64,000 nt of DNA. It comes from Sutcliffiella cohnii. Lineage in GTDB: Bacteria; Bacillota; Bacilli; Bacillales; Bacillaceae_I. Positions 1-9,724 of the stretch are shown piece after piece. The notes beneath the pieces are model-generated. The model made no database searches. It had not been told where the DNA came from and was given only the letters and a program-made list of their open reading frames with translations. How positions within the stretch are numbered: position 1 is the stretch's first letter; every line of letters starts with the position of its first letter. The position numbers and the translations under genes are program-made. The stretch is taken from the NCBI RefSeq assembly GCF_002250055.1, contig NZ_CP018866.1, forward strand, positions 326,001-390,000. Reading direction: 5' to 3'.

Positions 1-2
1 CT

Positions 3-1898
3 AGAGTTAAACTTTCATATGACCAAAATGAACGCTTTCATAGCAGTATAAATAAAATTGAGGTATTTGGAGGATATCTTGACGGCATGTCTGTTGATTT
101 ATCAAGGAATTTAAATACAACTATTGGTGGCCGGGGTACTGGGAAATCTACACTGTTAGAGTTGGTGAGATATGCTTTAGACTTAGAACCCAAAAGTAAT
201 GATTCAAAAAAGTACTTTAGTGAGTTAATTAAATCAAATCTAGGTTTAGATAATGGCAGAGTTGAATTGCATGTTACGTCATATCACCGGTATGGACAAG
301 AATATAAAGTCATTAAAAGATACGGAGATCCAACAGTAGTAAAGAATATAGATGACTCTGTATCAAATCTAACTGTAAAGGACATTCTGCCTCATATTGA
401 GATTTATGGGCAAAATGAGATAATAGAACTAGTCGCAAATGAAGAAGCCAAACTAAATATTCTAAATAGGTTTCTTCCCAATCAGGCAGATAACTTAAAT
501 GAAAAGGAAGAAATAATTAAGAAATTAAAACAAAATGCGATTAAATTAGTAGATATAATAGAGAAAAAAGATGAAACATCTACCAGAGTCTCAAAGTTAC
601 CTATTCTTGAGGAAAAAGTGAAATTTTTTAAAGAAGCAGGGATAGCAGATAAGTTAAGTACAATAGAACATCTTTCCACAGAAGAGGAGTATTTAAAAAA
701 GTCGCAAGAGGTCATTGTCCAACATAATGTTCCATTTAGTGAAGTAGATTTACCTTTTTCTAGGGAATTTTTAGATAAAACTCCAAATTATGCTAAATTT
801 AAACTGGTTGATGAAGTATTCAAAAGCTTTAATTTAAAACTTAATGAGTTAAAGGATGAGTATGAAAAACTTGTTAAAGAGTCTGCCAGAAGTGTAGAAG
901 ATATTAACTCTGAATGGAAAGTGATAAAACAAGAATCAGATGGAGAAATACGAAATTCAATTAAATCATTAGAGGGGTTAAATGGAAAAACCGGACAAGA
1001 AATTGCCTTAGAATATAAAGAAACAGTAGCTGAAATTGCTAGAATAAACCCAATTAAAAGTGAATCAAAGAAATTAGAAGAAGATTTAGAAGAAATAATC
1101 TCCGAAAGAAGAACACTGATAGAGAAACTTAAAAAAACACAAGATCAATCCTATGATTCTCTAAGAAAGGCAGTAAAAAAAATAAATAAAGGCAAATTAA
1201 GAGGTAAAGTACAGATTGAAATACATGCTGCTAAAAATAGAGATGAATTAATAGAGGTTCTATCTGACATTGAAGGTTTAGGCCCAAAAAGTTTAACTTG
1301 GATAAGAGATAAAGATGAGTTTTCCTTATTTTCCTTTATAGGGCATTTGAATCAGGGGAGCGACAAACTAATTGAAGAGTATAACTTAACAAGAGCAAAG
1401 GCAGAAATTTTAGCCAACATTCCGCTTGCCAAAAAATTAGAACTTGAATTAGTTCAATTATTAGATGTAATAGATGTCAAACTAAATACTGCTAGTGTGG
1501 AAAATGAACAAGAAAATTATAAATCACTTAGTAAACTTTCGAAAGGACAACAATGTACTGCTATCCTAAATATATTAATGTTAGATAATAATGACCCTCT
1601 GATAATAGATCAGCCTGAAGACAATCTGGATAATTCCTATATTGCAAATAATTTTGTTGATGGCTTAAGGGATTATAAATTAAACAGACAATTTATTTTT
1701 GCAACACATAATGCCAATATACCTGTATTCGGTGACGCTGAACTAATAGTGGTTATGCAAGAAGTAGATAGGCATGGTTCAATTAAAGAAAATTGTATCG
1801 GTTCAGTTGATAACCCAAATGTAAAAACAGCGGTGGTAAATACATTAGAGGGTGGGAATATTGCGTTTAAAATGAGAAAGGCAAAATATAATTTGTAG
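3..1898 (+). CDS. TrlF-like/SMC-like AAA ATPase, C-terminal part (cut by window edge)
   Basis: The reading frame is open to the left edge (no stop back to base 3), so the ATG at 87 is internal and the true start lies outside the window. Seen: a Walker A motif GGRGTGKST just after that Met, a long glutamate/lysine-rich coiled-coil middle, an ABC-type signature LSKGQQ, a Walker B DPLIIDQPEDNLDN and a THNANIP H-loop near the C-terminus. This is the architecture of RecF/SMC-type ATPases. The phrase 'GGYLDG(M)...IGGRGTGKSTLLE' is what I recall of TrlF-family proteins, in which a PHP phosphoesterase domain precedes the ATPase; that domain would lie off-window. Cytoplasmic, likely nucleic-acid associated. 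ATPase call firm, family call moderate. Confidence 0.75.
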   Translation, partial: RVKLSYDQNERFHSSINKIEVFGGYLDGMSVDLSRNLNTTIGGRGTGKSTLLELVRYALDLEPKSNDSKKYFSELIKSNLGLDNGRVELHVTSYHRYGQEYKVIKRYGDPTVVKNIDDSVSNLTVKDILPHIEIYGQNEIIELVANEEAKLNILNRFLPNQADNLNEKEEIIKKLKQNAIKLVDIIEKKDETSTRVSKLPILEEKVKFFKEAGIADKLSTIEHLSTEEEYLKKSQEVIVQHNVPFSEVDLPFSREFLDKTPNYAKFKLVDEVFKSFNLKLNELKDEYEKLVKESARSVEDINSEWKVIKQESDGEIRNSIKSLEGLNGKTGQEIALEYKETVAEIARINPIKSESKKLEEDLEEIISERRTLIEKLKKTQDQSYDSLRKAVKKINKGKLRGKVQIEIHAAKNRDELIEVLSDIEGLGPKSLTWIRDKDEFSLFSFIGHLNQGSDKLIEEYNLTRAKAEILANIPLAKKLELELVQLLDVIDVKLNTASVENEQENYKSLSKLSKGQQCTAILNILMLDNNDPLIIDQPEDNLDNSYIANNFVDGLRDYKLNRQFIFATHNANIPVFGDAELIVVMQEVDRHGSIKENCIGSVDNPNVKTAVVNTLEGGNIAFKMRKAKYNL

Positions 1899-2254
1899 AT
1901 CTCAAATTAATATAGTGCTCAAAAGTAAAAGAACTTCATCTCAACTATAATTTGATATGTTTCTGAGATTTACAGATGATGTGGGATTTTGTGAATGGTA
2001 CACAGATAAAATATTTGAAATAAATTATCGATTTGATGGGAACAGTTTTTCATAATATTAAACTTCCCTTGCAGCTGTGCAAGGGAAGTTTTTAGGTTTG
2101 GTTAATGCAGAATTATGCTCAATCTCTTTCAGATTTTAAATACCTTGGATTAAATATCCTATTACAACATTAATTATAGAGACTCTTAAAATATATAAAA
2201 CTAGTACAAATATTATTATTTAGCAACTAGGCACACATAATGCCATATCCGCTA
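1899..2254. other. Intergenic, no convincing gene
   Basis: 356 bases between convergent genes. A 32-codon frame at 1957-2055 has no ribosome site and I do not recognise it; the only clear element is the terminator at 2061-2094. Confidence 0.6.
2061..2094. terminator. Strong intrinsic terminator
   Basis: Perfect 12-bp stem AACTTCCCTTGC / GCAAGGGAAGTT with a 6-nt loop, followed by Ts on the plus strand and preceded by As, so it can serve both converging genes. Confidence 0.85.
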
Positions 2255-3505
2255 CTAGAATGGTAAGTCGGGGTCATTTAGTAGGCTATTTCTCCACAGT
2301 TTAGTCTCTTCATAAGTTGTAATCATATTCAATAAATATTTATATACATGATTATCATCCAAGTTTTCACAAATTTTATAAGCCAATTGTTCGATATTTT
2401 TATTATAAATATCCTTAAATTTTTTATCTGAGTCCGAGACATTCGAAAGAAGATAATCAATTAGTGTTCTAGCAGAATCAAAGTATTTATAACTCTCATC
2501 TGTTTCTTTTATCCTAAAGCATTCTTCAAGGTAATTCCATTCTATCAGATAACTTTTGTCTAATAAGATCTCATAACTATTAGTGTATATGCATTTTTCT
2601 TTCCGTATATCAAAAGGTTCTAAGATATTATTATTCACAAACCAATAAATATGGCTCTCGATGGCTCCAACATCCATATATCCATAGAGATCGTGGTAAT
2701 CATCAAATAAATCATTGAAATCAATATACTTTTCTTTATCATTGCTTTTGGGGAAAGGTATATCTAATTGAAAATAGTCTAGTAAGTCGGCCACTTTTAT
2801 GTAATTACCAATAATGTCTGTTGTCATCTCCCTTTGCAACATAAGTACTTCAGTGGGAGTAGTGGTTTGAGATATACATTCGTTCTTGCTATTGTAATAA
2901 TATTCTTCAAACTTCCTTATCTCCCTGCAGAATAAAATAAAGGCATCATATTCATTCCTTATCTCATCTGAGAGGTCGAAAAGATAATTTATGATATAAC
3001 GAATACCATCAGCAATCCCAATTGTTCCATCATCTAGTAAAACTCTCAAAGAACGACTAGAGTTTTCCCATTCTATAGAACATTTAAAATTAAGATGACC
3101 ATAAGTGAATACAAAACTATAAGTGTGATGGTTCTTCCTGAATAAATCCCGTTGTAGAAAACTTTTAATATCAGTGTTTTTTCTTTCTAATAGGTATTCA
3201 TGGATATCTAGATTAGATAAAGGATGGTCTAAACCAAAGATCAAATGACAAATACTATAAAGTGAATTTTCAACCGTATCTTGGTTTATAAATTGAATTT
3301 CATTCTTTGTAAATGTAAACAAAGGATCTTCCTTATCATTCCAAAATATATTTTGTTTCCTACTTGCCCATGTACCGTCCGACCAAAATAAAACCTCTTC
3401 GGTAGTTTTTGATAGTAAGATATTTTTTAGTTCTTCAACCTGCTTAAGTGTATAAACCCAATTACTACTATAACTTTCTTTAAAACTTTGTTTTCCTTCT
3501 TTCAT
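2255..3505 (-). CDS. Hypothetical protein, about 417 aa
   Basis: I do not recognise the family. The protein is soluble, acidic and rich in aromatic residues, with no signal peptide or membrane segment. Start: AAGGAGGT lies 8 bases upstream of the ATG at 3505; the TTG and ATG further upstream (3514, 3511) sit too close to this site. Stand-alone gene facing the ATPase gene, with a shared terminator between them. Flanking DNA is accessory (ATPase, tniQ remnant), so a mobile-island cargo role is possible, but this is inference. Confidence 0.6.
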   Translation of the reverse strand: MKEGKQSFKESYSSNWVYTLKQVEELKNILLSKTTEEVLFWSDGTWASRKQNIFWNDKEDPLFTFTKNEIQFINQDTVENSLYSICHLIFGLDHPLSNLDIHEYLLERKNTDIKSFLQRDLFRKNHHTYSFVFTYGHLNFKCSIEWENSSRSLRVLLDDGTIGIADGIRYIINYLFDLSDEIRNEYDAFILFCREIRKFEEYYYNSKNECISQTTTPTEVLMLQREMTTDIIGNYIKVADLLDYFQLDIPFPKSNDKEKYIDFNDLFDDYHDLYGYMDVGAIESHIYWFVNNNILEPFDIRKEKCIYTNSYEILLDKSYLIEWNYLEECFRIKETDESYKYFDSARTLIDYLLSNVSDSDKKFKDIYNKNIEQLAYKICENLDDNHVYKYLLNMITTYEETKLWRNSLLNDPDLPF

Positions 3506-3514
3506 ATGCATCAA

Positions 3515-4097
3515 CCTCCTTAATTTGTGTTGTAGGCTGATTATAAATTGTATTATGATTTGTTTGTTATGATTGTTATGTTAATGTCCTACACTCTATT
3601 TATAAAATAAATAAAATAATGAATCAAATCTATAGAGAGTTTTTAAAAATTTTTATCTAATAATTTGGAGTCTCTTAGCTTAACTATATATGCCCATATA
3701 CTATACCTTAACATTGATTTAGAGGGTATTTTGACAACAATTTTTAGGGTGTTTTACAGATATCTCAATTACTGTATGGAATATCATCATGATTAAGATT
3801 TCTTACGAAAGAAGGCTTGGAAGTGGATAAAAGAAAAGCAACTACACTTCTGTATGCTGGAAATGGTTACCTAGGTACTTTTTTACTCAGATAGCCTTTT
3901 TAAGTGGAAACTATAGTCGTGTTGTAGAGGCACTTAAATTGTATATGATACTTATTCTATTGCTTTATAACCAGTATGTTTATTAATAAGTAGGTTTGAG
4001 TCACATGCTAATGGAGAAGTGAGCTGTTAATTCTACTCAAATTTTAATACTGTATTATTCTGTTATTAGGATCGTAGTATAGAATCTTTACTGCATA
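3515..4097. other. Gene-free AT-rich stretch
   Basis: No frame with a ribosome site. A 31-codon open stretch near 3800-3892 has protein-like composition but no start or recognisable motif. This may be what is left of the deleted 5' part of the tniQ-like gene that follows. Confidence 0.4.
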
Positions 4098-4200
4098 GTA
4101 GACGGATACTGCGGCAGCAACGACTGCGGCCAATTATGGAAAATATGAACAATAATTGGTTATCTTCTGGTATGATTTTTTGTATAGAGATTTGTTATAT
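4098..4200 (+). promoter_or_regulatory. Conserved promoter-like module, copy A
   Basis: About 100 bases closely resembling 35193-35300 (copy B) and more distantly 57873-57990 (copy C). Shared features are TAGACGGATACT, a GCAGCAA..GACTGC block, AATTATGG, and then ATCTTCTGGTATGATTT, which in copies B and C is TCTGGTATTATTT and reads as an extended -10 (TGGTATTAT). Here it precedes only a broken tniQ-like frame. Function inferred from position. Confidence 0.45.
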
Positions 4201-4234
4201 TGGGAAGTTCTTCACTTAAACTATTGGGGCAGGA

Positions 4235-4763
4235 TTGCACAATAAGATATTCATTAAAAGAAATATGATAAGGAAAAACCGTGCTTGGTGTCCCCTCTGC
4301 TTTGAAAGTTGGAAAGAAGAAGGCAAGGAAATATATGAACCACTCATATGGAATATAGAATTAATGAAGTATTGTCCTGATCACTTTGTTCCATTAGACG
4401 AGAAATGTTACTCATGTGGCAAGAAAAACAAATTCATTTCTTCAAGTCAGCAGGTAGGGCATTGTGGTAAATGTGGCAATTGGCTAGGGAAAGAGAATGT
4501 CGAAGAATACAAGGAATTAGATGAATGGGACTCATGGTGTATCTCGAACTTTAAACAAATTTTAGAGTTCCTTCAACAGAGTAACAACATTCCACTTAGA
4601 AATTTCCCTAATCAAATTGTAAAAATGCTCGTTAATCAATATACAGATGGAAATATAAGTGAGTTTGGTAAAATCCTTAATGTAAGTATGATCTCTGAAT
4701 ATGTGATGGATCGTAGTAATATAACTTTTGAAAAGTTACTAAATCTATCATTCTACTTTCAAA
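4235..4763 (+). pseudogene. TniQ/TnsD-like protein, 5' fragment interrupted by IS66
   Basis: Encodes the zinc-binding middle of a TniQ/TnsD-type protein: WCPLCFESW, YEPLIWNIELMKYCPDHFVPL, then CYSCG...HCGKCGNWLG, a typical set of CxxC and CxxH pairs. TniQ-family proteins direct Tn7-like transposons to target sites. The N-terminal domain is absent, since a stop lies just upstream (4217). The frame is cut at 4763 by IS66; bases 4756-4763 (CTTTCAAA) are the target duplication. The remaining part resumes at 7229. Confidence 0.7.
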
Positions 4764-4846
4764 GTAAGCGTCAAATAGAACCCACATTTTCAGTGTAGGA
4801 AGTTCATGCGATAATCTTCCTAGAAAGTTATTTAGGAGGTTATGCC

Positions 4847-5170
4847 ATGACCCAAACAGACAAAAGAATAGAGTGGAAAGCTAGATTTGATGCATGGAAA
4901 GAAAGTGGTTTAAATGTGGCCCAATGGTGTCGAGAATAAGGAATCAAAAGTCATCAAATGTATTATTGGATAAGACATTTTGAGGATGATACACCCTCTG
5001 ATACAGGACTTGATACACAGTGGCTGACTGTCAACGTGAAAGACGATTTAATAAGTAGCAGTGGCCATGCCCCAGTGTTCATTCATTTTGGTTCAATTTC
5101 CGTTGAAGTCCGTCCGGGCGCCAGTATGGCTTTATTATCGGATGTTGTACATGTGCTACAAAACCAATGA
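4847..5170 (+). pseudogene. tnpA: IS66 TnpA accessory protein with in-frame stop
   Basis: AGGAGGT lies 6 bases before ATG 4847. The first 30 codons read as an IS66 OrfA N-terminus (KARFDAWKESGLNVAQWCRE), then TAA at 4937, then the same frame continues GIKSHQMYYWIRHFEDD to 5170. A single substitution (for example CAA to TAA) explains it. The stop overlaps the tnpB start as ATGA. Loss of TnpA may make this copy immobile on its own; TAA cannot be selenocysteine. Confidence 0.85.
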
Positions 5171-5523
5171 TAACCAATTCCCATTTTGAACGTGTCTACC
5201 TGGCACGCGGTAGTACAGATCTTCGTAAATCCATTGATGGTCTAGCAGTCATTGTAAAAGAATGCTTCAATCTCGATCCCTTTTCCCCCTGCTTGTTTGT
5301 ATTCTGTAATCGCAAACGCGATAAGTTGAAAATCCTGCAGTGGGAGCACAATGGTTTCTGGCTCCATTACCGTAGATTGGAGCGTGGAACATTTCACTGG
5401 CCATCTGAAAAAGATTCACCACCTGTGCCCATCAATCCACGCCAACTGCGGTGGCTCTTAGATGGTTTACCACTTGAACAAAAACAAGCTCACTCGGAAG
5501 TGAAAGCACGCACTGTTATATAA
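5167..5523 (+). CDS. tnpB: IS66 TnpB accessory protein
   Basis: 118 aa, start overlapping the tnpA stop (ATGA). Shows the IS66 Orf2 pattern: RVYLARGSTDLRKSIDGLAV, LFVFCNRKRDKLKILQWEHNG, and WLLDGLPLEQ at the end. The usual length is about 115-120 aa, so it looks intact. TnpB is required for transposition of IS66 elements but has no recognised catalytic site. Translational coupling to tnpA is expected from the overlap. Confidence 0.95.
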   Translation: MITNSHFERVYLARGSTDLRKSIDGLAVIVKECFNLDPFSPCLFVFCNRKRDKLKILQWEHNGFWLHYRRLERGTFHWPSEKDSPPVPINPRQLRWLLDGLPLEQKQAHSEVKARTVI

Positions 5524-5550
5524 ATATAAAAATGACGCAAAATAAGGATT

Positions 5551-5577
5551 CCGACTAGTCAAGTCGGGTTCTTTTTC
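5551..5577 (+). terminator. Hairpin between tnpB and tnpC
   Basis: CCGACT / AGTCGG stem with a 5-nt loop, followed by GTTCTTTTT. It has terminator form but sits inside the IS66 operon, so it could attenuate tnpC. Confidence 0.4.
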
Positions 5578-5590
5578 GTATACTTATTTT

Positions 5591-7168
5591 ATGGAAAATA
5601 CAGCGCATACATCAAAAGAATCAATTGAATATTATAAAGCGCAAAATGAAAAGCTGGAGCTGGAAAAAGAGGCATTAGAGACCAAGCTTAAATGGTATGA
5701 GGAACAATTTCGCCTTAGTCAACAACAGAGGTTTGGCTCTTCTAGTGAGAAAACCAACCCAGACCAGATCTCACTTTTCAATGAAGCTGAAGATACGGCT
5801 GATTCGACCGTTGAAGAACCGACTATCGAAACAGTGGCATATAAGCGTAAGAAGCAGCGTGGTCAGCGCGAACAAAAGCTTGAAAACCTGCCTACCGAGA
5901 CGATTGAATATTGTCTATCCGATGAGGAACAGGTCTGTTCGTGTTGCGGCGGTGAGTTACATGACATGAGCACGGAAGTGCGCAAAGAATTAAAGGTTAT
6001 TCCTGCTCAAGTGAAGGTCGTTGAGCACGTACGCCATGTTTATAGCTGCCGCCATTGTGAACGCCATGAACTTGAAACACCCATCGTTACAGCGAAGATG
6101 CCAGAACCTGTTTTTCCAGGCAGCTTGGCCTCTCCATCCGCGATGGCTTATACCATGACACAAAAATATGTGGAAGGCATGCCACTGTATCGTCAAGAGA
6201 AACACCTAGAACGCTTTGGTGTTTCCATTCCACGCCAAACCTTGGCAAACTGGGTTATTTACGGTGCTAACACCTGGCTTCAGCTCTTATACGATGAGAT
6301 GTATGCACATCTGATGAAGCACGATATTTTACATGCGGATGAAACAACTTTACAAGTTCTTTCTGAACCAGATCGACCAGCCAAATCAACGTCGTACATT
6401 TGGCTGTATCGTACTGGAGGAGAAAGCACCCCTATCGTGCTTTATGACTACCAGCAAACGCGTGCAAGCAAGCATCCACAACGATTCCTAGCCGACTTTC
6501 ACGGTTATTTGAATGTAGACGGATATGCAGGCTACAACAGTATTTCTGGTGTAACGCTGGTTGGGTGCTGGGCGCATGCACGTCGAAACTTCACGGAAGC
6601 TTTGCGAGCATTGCCTGAATCGGCAGATACGACTGCCGTAAAAGCAAAGGAAGGCTTAGCCTATTGTAATAAACTCTTTGAAATTGAACGTGATATAAAG
6701 GACAAAAGTCCGAAGGAACGTTATCATACACGTCTAGAACTCAGCCAGCCAGTGCTAGATGCTTTTTCGGCATGGCTTCGTGAACAAACTCCACGAGTGT
6801 TGCCCAAAAGTGCACTTGGCAAAGCGATCAAATATTGTCGTAACCAGTGGGAACGTTTAGTAGCGTTCTTAGAGGATGGGCGTTTGGAGATCGATAACAA
6901 CCGTGCAGAGCGGTCTATCAAGCCTTTTATTATTGGCCGGAAAAACTGGCTTTTCAGTAATACCGCGATGGGCGCACATTCTAGTGCGATCATTTATAGC
7001 GTGGTAGAGACAGCTAAAGAAAACGGATTAAACCCTTTCAATTATCTCAGCTATCTATTTGAGGAGCTCCCTAATGTGGATACGACAGATAAAGACCAAC
7101 TGGCACAATTCTTACCCTGGTCATCAACACTCCCAGAGGAATGCAGCGTTCCAAATAAATCTAAATAA
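5591..7168 (+). CDS. tnpC: IS66 transposase TnpC (DDE)
   Basis: 525 aa, normal for IS66. Order: N-terminal coiled coil (about 1-60) with the QQRFGSSSEK signature, a zinc finger CSCCGGELHD...CRHCERHE (about 118-160), then the DDE catalytic core: D in LHADETTLQ, D in LNVDGYAGYN, E in DNNRAERSIKPF, followed by IGRKNWLFS. No obvious ribosome site before ATG 5591. Apparently intact. Confidence 0.96.
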   Translation: MENTAHTSKESIEYYKAQNEKLELEKEALETKLKWYEEQFRLSQQQRFGSSSEKTNPDQISLFNEAEDTADSTVEEPTIETVAYKRKKQRGQREQKLENLPTETIEYCLSDEEQVCSCCGGELHDMSTEVRKELKVIPAQVKVVEHVRHVYSCRHCERHELETPIVTAKMPEPVFPGSLASPSAMAYTMTQKYVEGMPLYRQEKHLERFGVSIPRQTLANWVIYGANTWLQLLYDEMYAHLMKHDILHADETTLQVLSEPDRPAKSTSYIWLYRTGGESTPIVLYDYQQTRASKHPQRFLADFHGYLNVDGYAGYNSISGVTLVGCWAHARRNFTEALRALPESADTTAVKAKEGLAYCNKLFEIERDIKDKSPKERYHTRLELSQPVLDAFSAWLREQTPRVLPKSALGKAIKYCRNQWERLVAFLEDGRLEIDNNRAERSIKPFIIGRKNWLFSNTAMGAHSSAIIYSVVETAKENGLNPFNYLSYLFEELPNVDTTDKDQLAQFLPWSSTLPEECSVPNKSK

Positions 7169-7228
7169 AGCATATAATAAGTCCCCATCTATAAATAGGT
7201 GGGGATTATTTTACGCTTACCTTTCAAA

Positions 7229-7712
7229 CGTCAATTGTAGATTTAATTCATTTTAAGCCGATTGATAAAAGTAACATTTGTCGGCAATTGATAATCTCGA
7301 AAATAGACAGCACAGCTATTATAATGTTTCACCTGAGGAAGTTAGAAAAGAACTTCAAACAATATTAGATTCAGAACAAATTCCTCCCTTAAGTATGGCT
7401 CAAGCAATAAAATTATCTAAGTATAGTACTTATATTCTCTATAGACATGCAAAGGATTTGTGTGAAGAAATAACTTCAAAGAGGAAGGCACACTTTCTTA
7501 GACAAAAAGAAATAAAACTAAATCAAATTAAGTATGATGTAATTCCGATTGTTGAGAAACTCCTAGAAGAAGGTATATATCCTTCTGAAACTATTGTAGA
7601 ACAAAGAATTCCCTACACAGTTTTTAGGAAAGAACTAAAAATTTTAATCGATGAAATCATGGAGGAGCTTCTAAAAAAAGTTTTTAACTATAATAGATTA
7701 GTGGGTTTATGA
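7229..7712 (+). pseudogene. TniQ/TnsD-like protein, 3' fragment after IS66
   Basis: Joining 4763 to 7229 with one target copy removed restores ...FYFQ-TSIVDLIHFKPID..., but that frame is lost near 7275. The remaining C-terminal part runs in another frame (7278-7712; NVSPEEVRKELQTILDSEQ, LYRHAKDLCEEITSKR). The latter pattern is typical of the C-terminal region of TniQ/TnsD proteins in Firmicutes. The gene therefore carries both the IS66 insertion and an independent frameshift. No plausible start exists for the 3' part alone. Confidence 0.6.
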
Positions 7713-7726
7713 TTAATTTAAAAGAC

Positions 7727-7763
7727 AAAAAATGACCCAATCCACGTGATTTGGTCATTTTCA
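7727..7763 (+). terminator. Intrinsic terminator
   Basis: AAAATGACCCAA...TTGGTCATTTT hairpin just after the tniQ-like frame, ending in TTTTCA. Confidence 0.6.
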
Positions 7764-7955
7764 CTTTCCGTATCATGAGGATTTACAAGAAAACTAGTCA
7801 TGCTTCTATTGTATATGGGATAAATAAAAAAGAGATAATAAATATCACCAAAACAAACTGTTTCATAAAATACATATTGTAAGTAGTTTTTTGACTAAAG
7901 AAGAGCGAGTGTTCAAGAAGCAAAGTCGCTTTTTCAGAAAAAAGGAGTTGTCCAC

Positions 7956-8099
7956 ATGGCAGAACAAGATGATGGTGTGTCGGAAGAGTTTAGGAACAAA
8001 GTAGAGGAGCTTTGTGATAGGCTTGGACCAAAAAATAAAGAAACCAACGCGTTGTGGCAGCTAGTTAGTGAAATATGCAAGGACGATGTAAAGGATTAA
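7956..8099 (+). CDS. Small hypothetical protein, 47 aa
   Basis: ATG 7956 follows AAAGGAG with 7-bp spacing; the frame starts MAEQDDGVSEEFRNKVEELC and ends KDDVKD. Acidic, helical, two cysteines. I do not recognise it. A 35-bp piece of its 3' half (8044-8078) is present again, nearly identical, at 38204-38238 without the rest of the gene, so this was once a repeated element or gene. A terminator follows at 8169. Confidence 0.55.
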   Translation: MAEQDDGVSEEFRNKVEELCDRLGPKNKETNALWQLVSEICKDDVKD

Positions 8100-8168
8100 C
8101 TAAGTTAGGTTTAAAGATCATAAAATATTATCTGTGCGCAGCAAATATATTGGTTATAGAATAACCCT

Positions 8169-8203
8169 CGAAAGACGATTACTTTAAAAGCAATCGTCTT
8201 TCG
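8169..8203 (+). terminator. Intrinsic terminator
   Basis: CGAAAGACGATT ... AATCGTCTTTCG, 12-bp stem, downstream of the small ORF. Confidence 0.7.
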
Positions 8204-8393
8204 TATTCGACTAAATACTGTTCAACAGTAAGTATCAACAGACCAAAACATTAAGAAATCAACAAAATTTAGTGAACTCCTTAGTGATATAGACTTATTT
8301 TAAATACTAATAATGTAAAAATTTAGGTATAAGGAAATGGTACAAGGCATATTGATTAGAAGGACATGTCTAATAAAGGTGAGGGGGAATTCA

Positions 8394-9113
8394 GTGAACT
8401 ATACAGAAAAGGTGTTTTTAGGTCTGTTTCTTGCGTTAACTGTAGTATTTTTGTTTTTATCTCAGTATTATGAAATATTCAAGATTTTAGTTACTCCAGT
8501 TGCTACATTATCTGTTTCAACCTTTATTTGGTTAGATATTAAAAATCGAAGTATAGAAGTTAGAAGGCTAGGTCTACTTTTCATTATTACTCTGATTTTA
8601 AGCGTTATCTTCGGTAATATTGGATTTGTTAACGAAATAATCATTTGGTTATGGGTAGCTTTAATACTAGCAGCGTTGTGGGTTTTTACTATTAAAGCTT
8701 ATCAAAGTTTAAGAATATCATTAGCATGGATGGTCATTGTTCCATTATTTGCAATGATCTTTCTTTCAGAGACTGAAATTTTAAGAGGTTATGATTATAT
8801 TATCTACATTGTAACTCTTTTGGTAACGTGGGCATTTTTATGTTATCAAGGTGAGTTGAAAATTGTTGAAAGAGCAATTCAATTTATAGGAATAATATTT
8901 GTGGTGATAGTGTTAGTATGGCATTTATTCTTAGAAATGTTTCAATTATCTTCTGAATTTCCTGAATATTCAAATATTCTCTTTGATAATGGAATAGATA
9001 TTTTAATGATATTTGCACAAATTGACATGGCCATCTTCCCGGTAATTATTAATTGTTTATTGTGCTATTTAATCATCATTTTAAGAAAAAGAATGCAAGA
9101 AAAGGTAACGTGA
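8394..9113 (+). CDS. Multi-pass membrane protein of unknown function
   Basis: The GTG at 8394 is preceded by GAGGGGG with 5-bp spacing and is preferred over the ATG at 8337, which has no ribosome site. About 239 aa with seven to eight hydrophobic helices spread through the length and a basic C-terminus (LRKRMQEKVT), so an integral cytoplasmic-membrane protein. I do not recognise the family. A solo gene with terminators on both sides. Confidence 0.65.
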   Translation: MNYTEKVFLGLFLALTVVFLFLSQYYEIFKILVTPVATLSVSTFIWLDIKNRSIEVRRLGLLFIITLILSVIFGNIGFVNEIIIWLWVALILAALWVFTIKAYQSLRISLAWMVIVPLFAMIFLSETEILRGYDYIIYIVTLLVTWAFLCYQGELKIVERAIQFIGIIFVVIVLVWHLFLEMFQLSSEFPEYSNILFDNGIDILMIFAQIDMAIFPVIINCLLCYLIIILRKRMQEKVT

Positions 9114-9128
9114 TAAAAGTTTTATGAG

Positions 9129-9176
9129 AAAGGTCCGTTGTCTCTTGAAAAGTTCCAGAGTCAACGGACTTTCTTG
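9129..9176 (+). terminator. Intrinsic terminator
   Basis: AAAGGTCCGTTG ... CAACGGACTTTC stem followed by TTGTAAT; ends the membrane-protein transcript. Confidence 0.7.
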
Positions 9177-9214
9177 TAATACGACATTTAATAAACTGAA
9201 ATAGAGTAACTATT

Positions 9215-9724
9215 ATGACGATGACACCTATTCATATGGCTCATCATGGTCATGGACTTGGCGCAATTGGTCTTGTTATTGGAAATCATATTGGGTCGAT
9301 GTATCCTCCTTCATTGGTTACAGATGTACTTGTGGATAAGGTTGGTCGAACTGCGATGGCTATTGCTGCTGAAGTCACGTTACTATTAGCAGGTTTGTTG
9401 GCAGCTTTTGCACCAAGTGATTCTATTCTTGTCTTAATCATAGCTCTTTCCTTACTAGGAGTAGGGTGGAACTTTGGATTGATAAGTGGGACAGCTTAGG
9501 TTGTTGATTCAACTGCTTCATCACAACGTGCTAAGATTCAAGGGACAGTGGATGTTATCATAGCATTAACAGGTGCTTCTGGTGGAGCTATGTCTGGAAT
9601 GATTGTAGCTAATACGAGTTATACAATATTGTCAATAGCTGGAGGCGGATTGTCTTTATTACTGATTCCTGTGGTGATTTGGTCTAGAAGGACGGGAAAA
9701 AGAAGAGAAGAGTCTGATGTTTGA
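9215..9724 (+). pseudogene. MFS transporter, C-terminal fragment with in-frame stop
   Basis: The frame reads MTMTPIHMAHHGHGLGAIG, then transmembrane segments and VLVDKVGRTAM, a TAG at 9497 inside GLISGTA-VVDST, and continues in frame to a TGA at 9722 with WSRRTGKRREE. The pattern is the C-terminal half of an MFS drug/metabolite transporter. The N-terminal half is absent and no ribosome site is present. It is a dead gene: 5' truncation plus nonsense codon. Confidence 0.75.

Larger units (their letters stand above)
4764..7220 (+). mobile_element. Complete IS66-family insertion sequence
   Basis: Terminal inverted repeats start GTAAGCGTCAAATAGAACCC at the left and, read inward from the right end, GTAAGCGTAAAATAATCCCC. 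The element is flanked by a perfect 8-bp direct duplication CTTTCAAA (4756-4763 and 7221-7228), as expected for IS66. It carries tnpA (with a nonsense codon), tnpB and tnpC. G+C content and codon use are clearly higher than in the neighbours. It splits a tniQ-like gene, so it is a nested insertion in an older mobile-element remnant. The TSD is intact, so insertion is fairly recent. Confidence 0.95.

Noticed and set aside
4937-4939. In-frame stop in IS66 tnpA as recoding
   Set aside because: It is TAA, which is not used for selenocysteine, and no slippery sequence is present; treated as a nonsense mutation.
9497-9499. TAG in the MFS fragment as pyrrolysine or readthrough
   Set aside because: The gene also lacks its N-terminal half and ribosome site, so plain decay is simpler.
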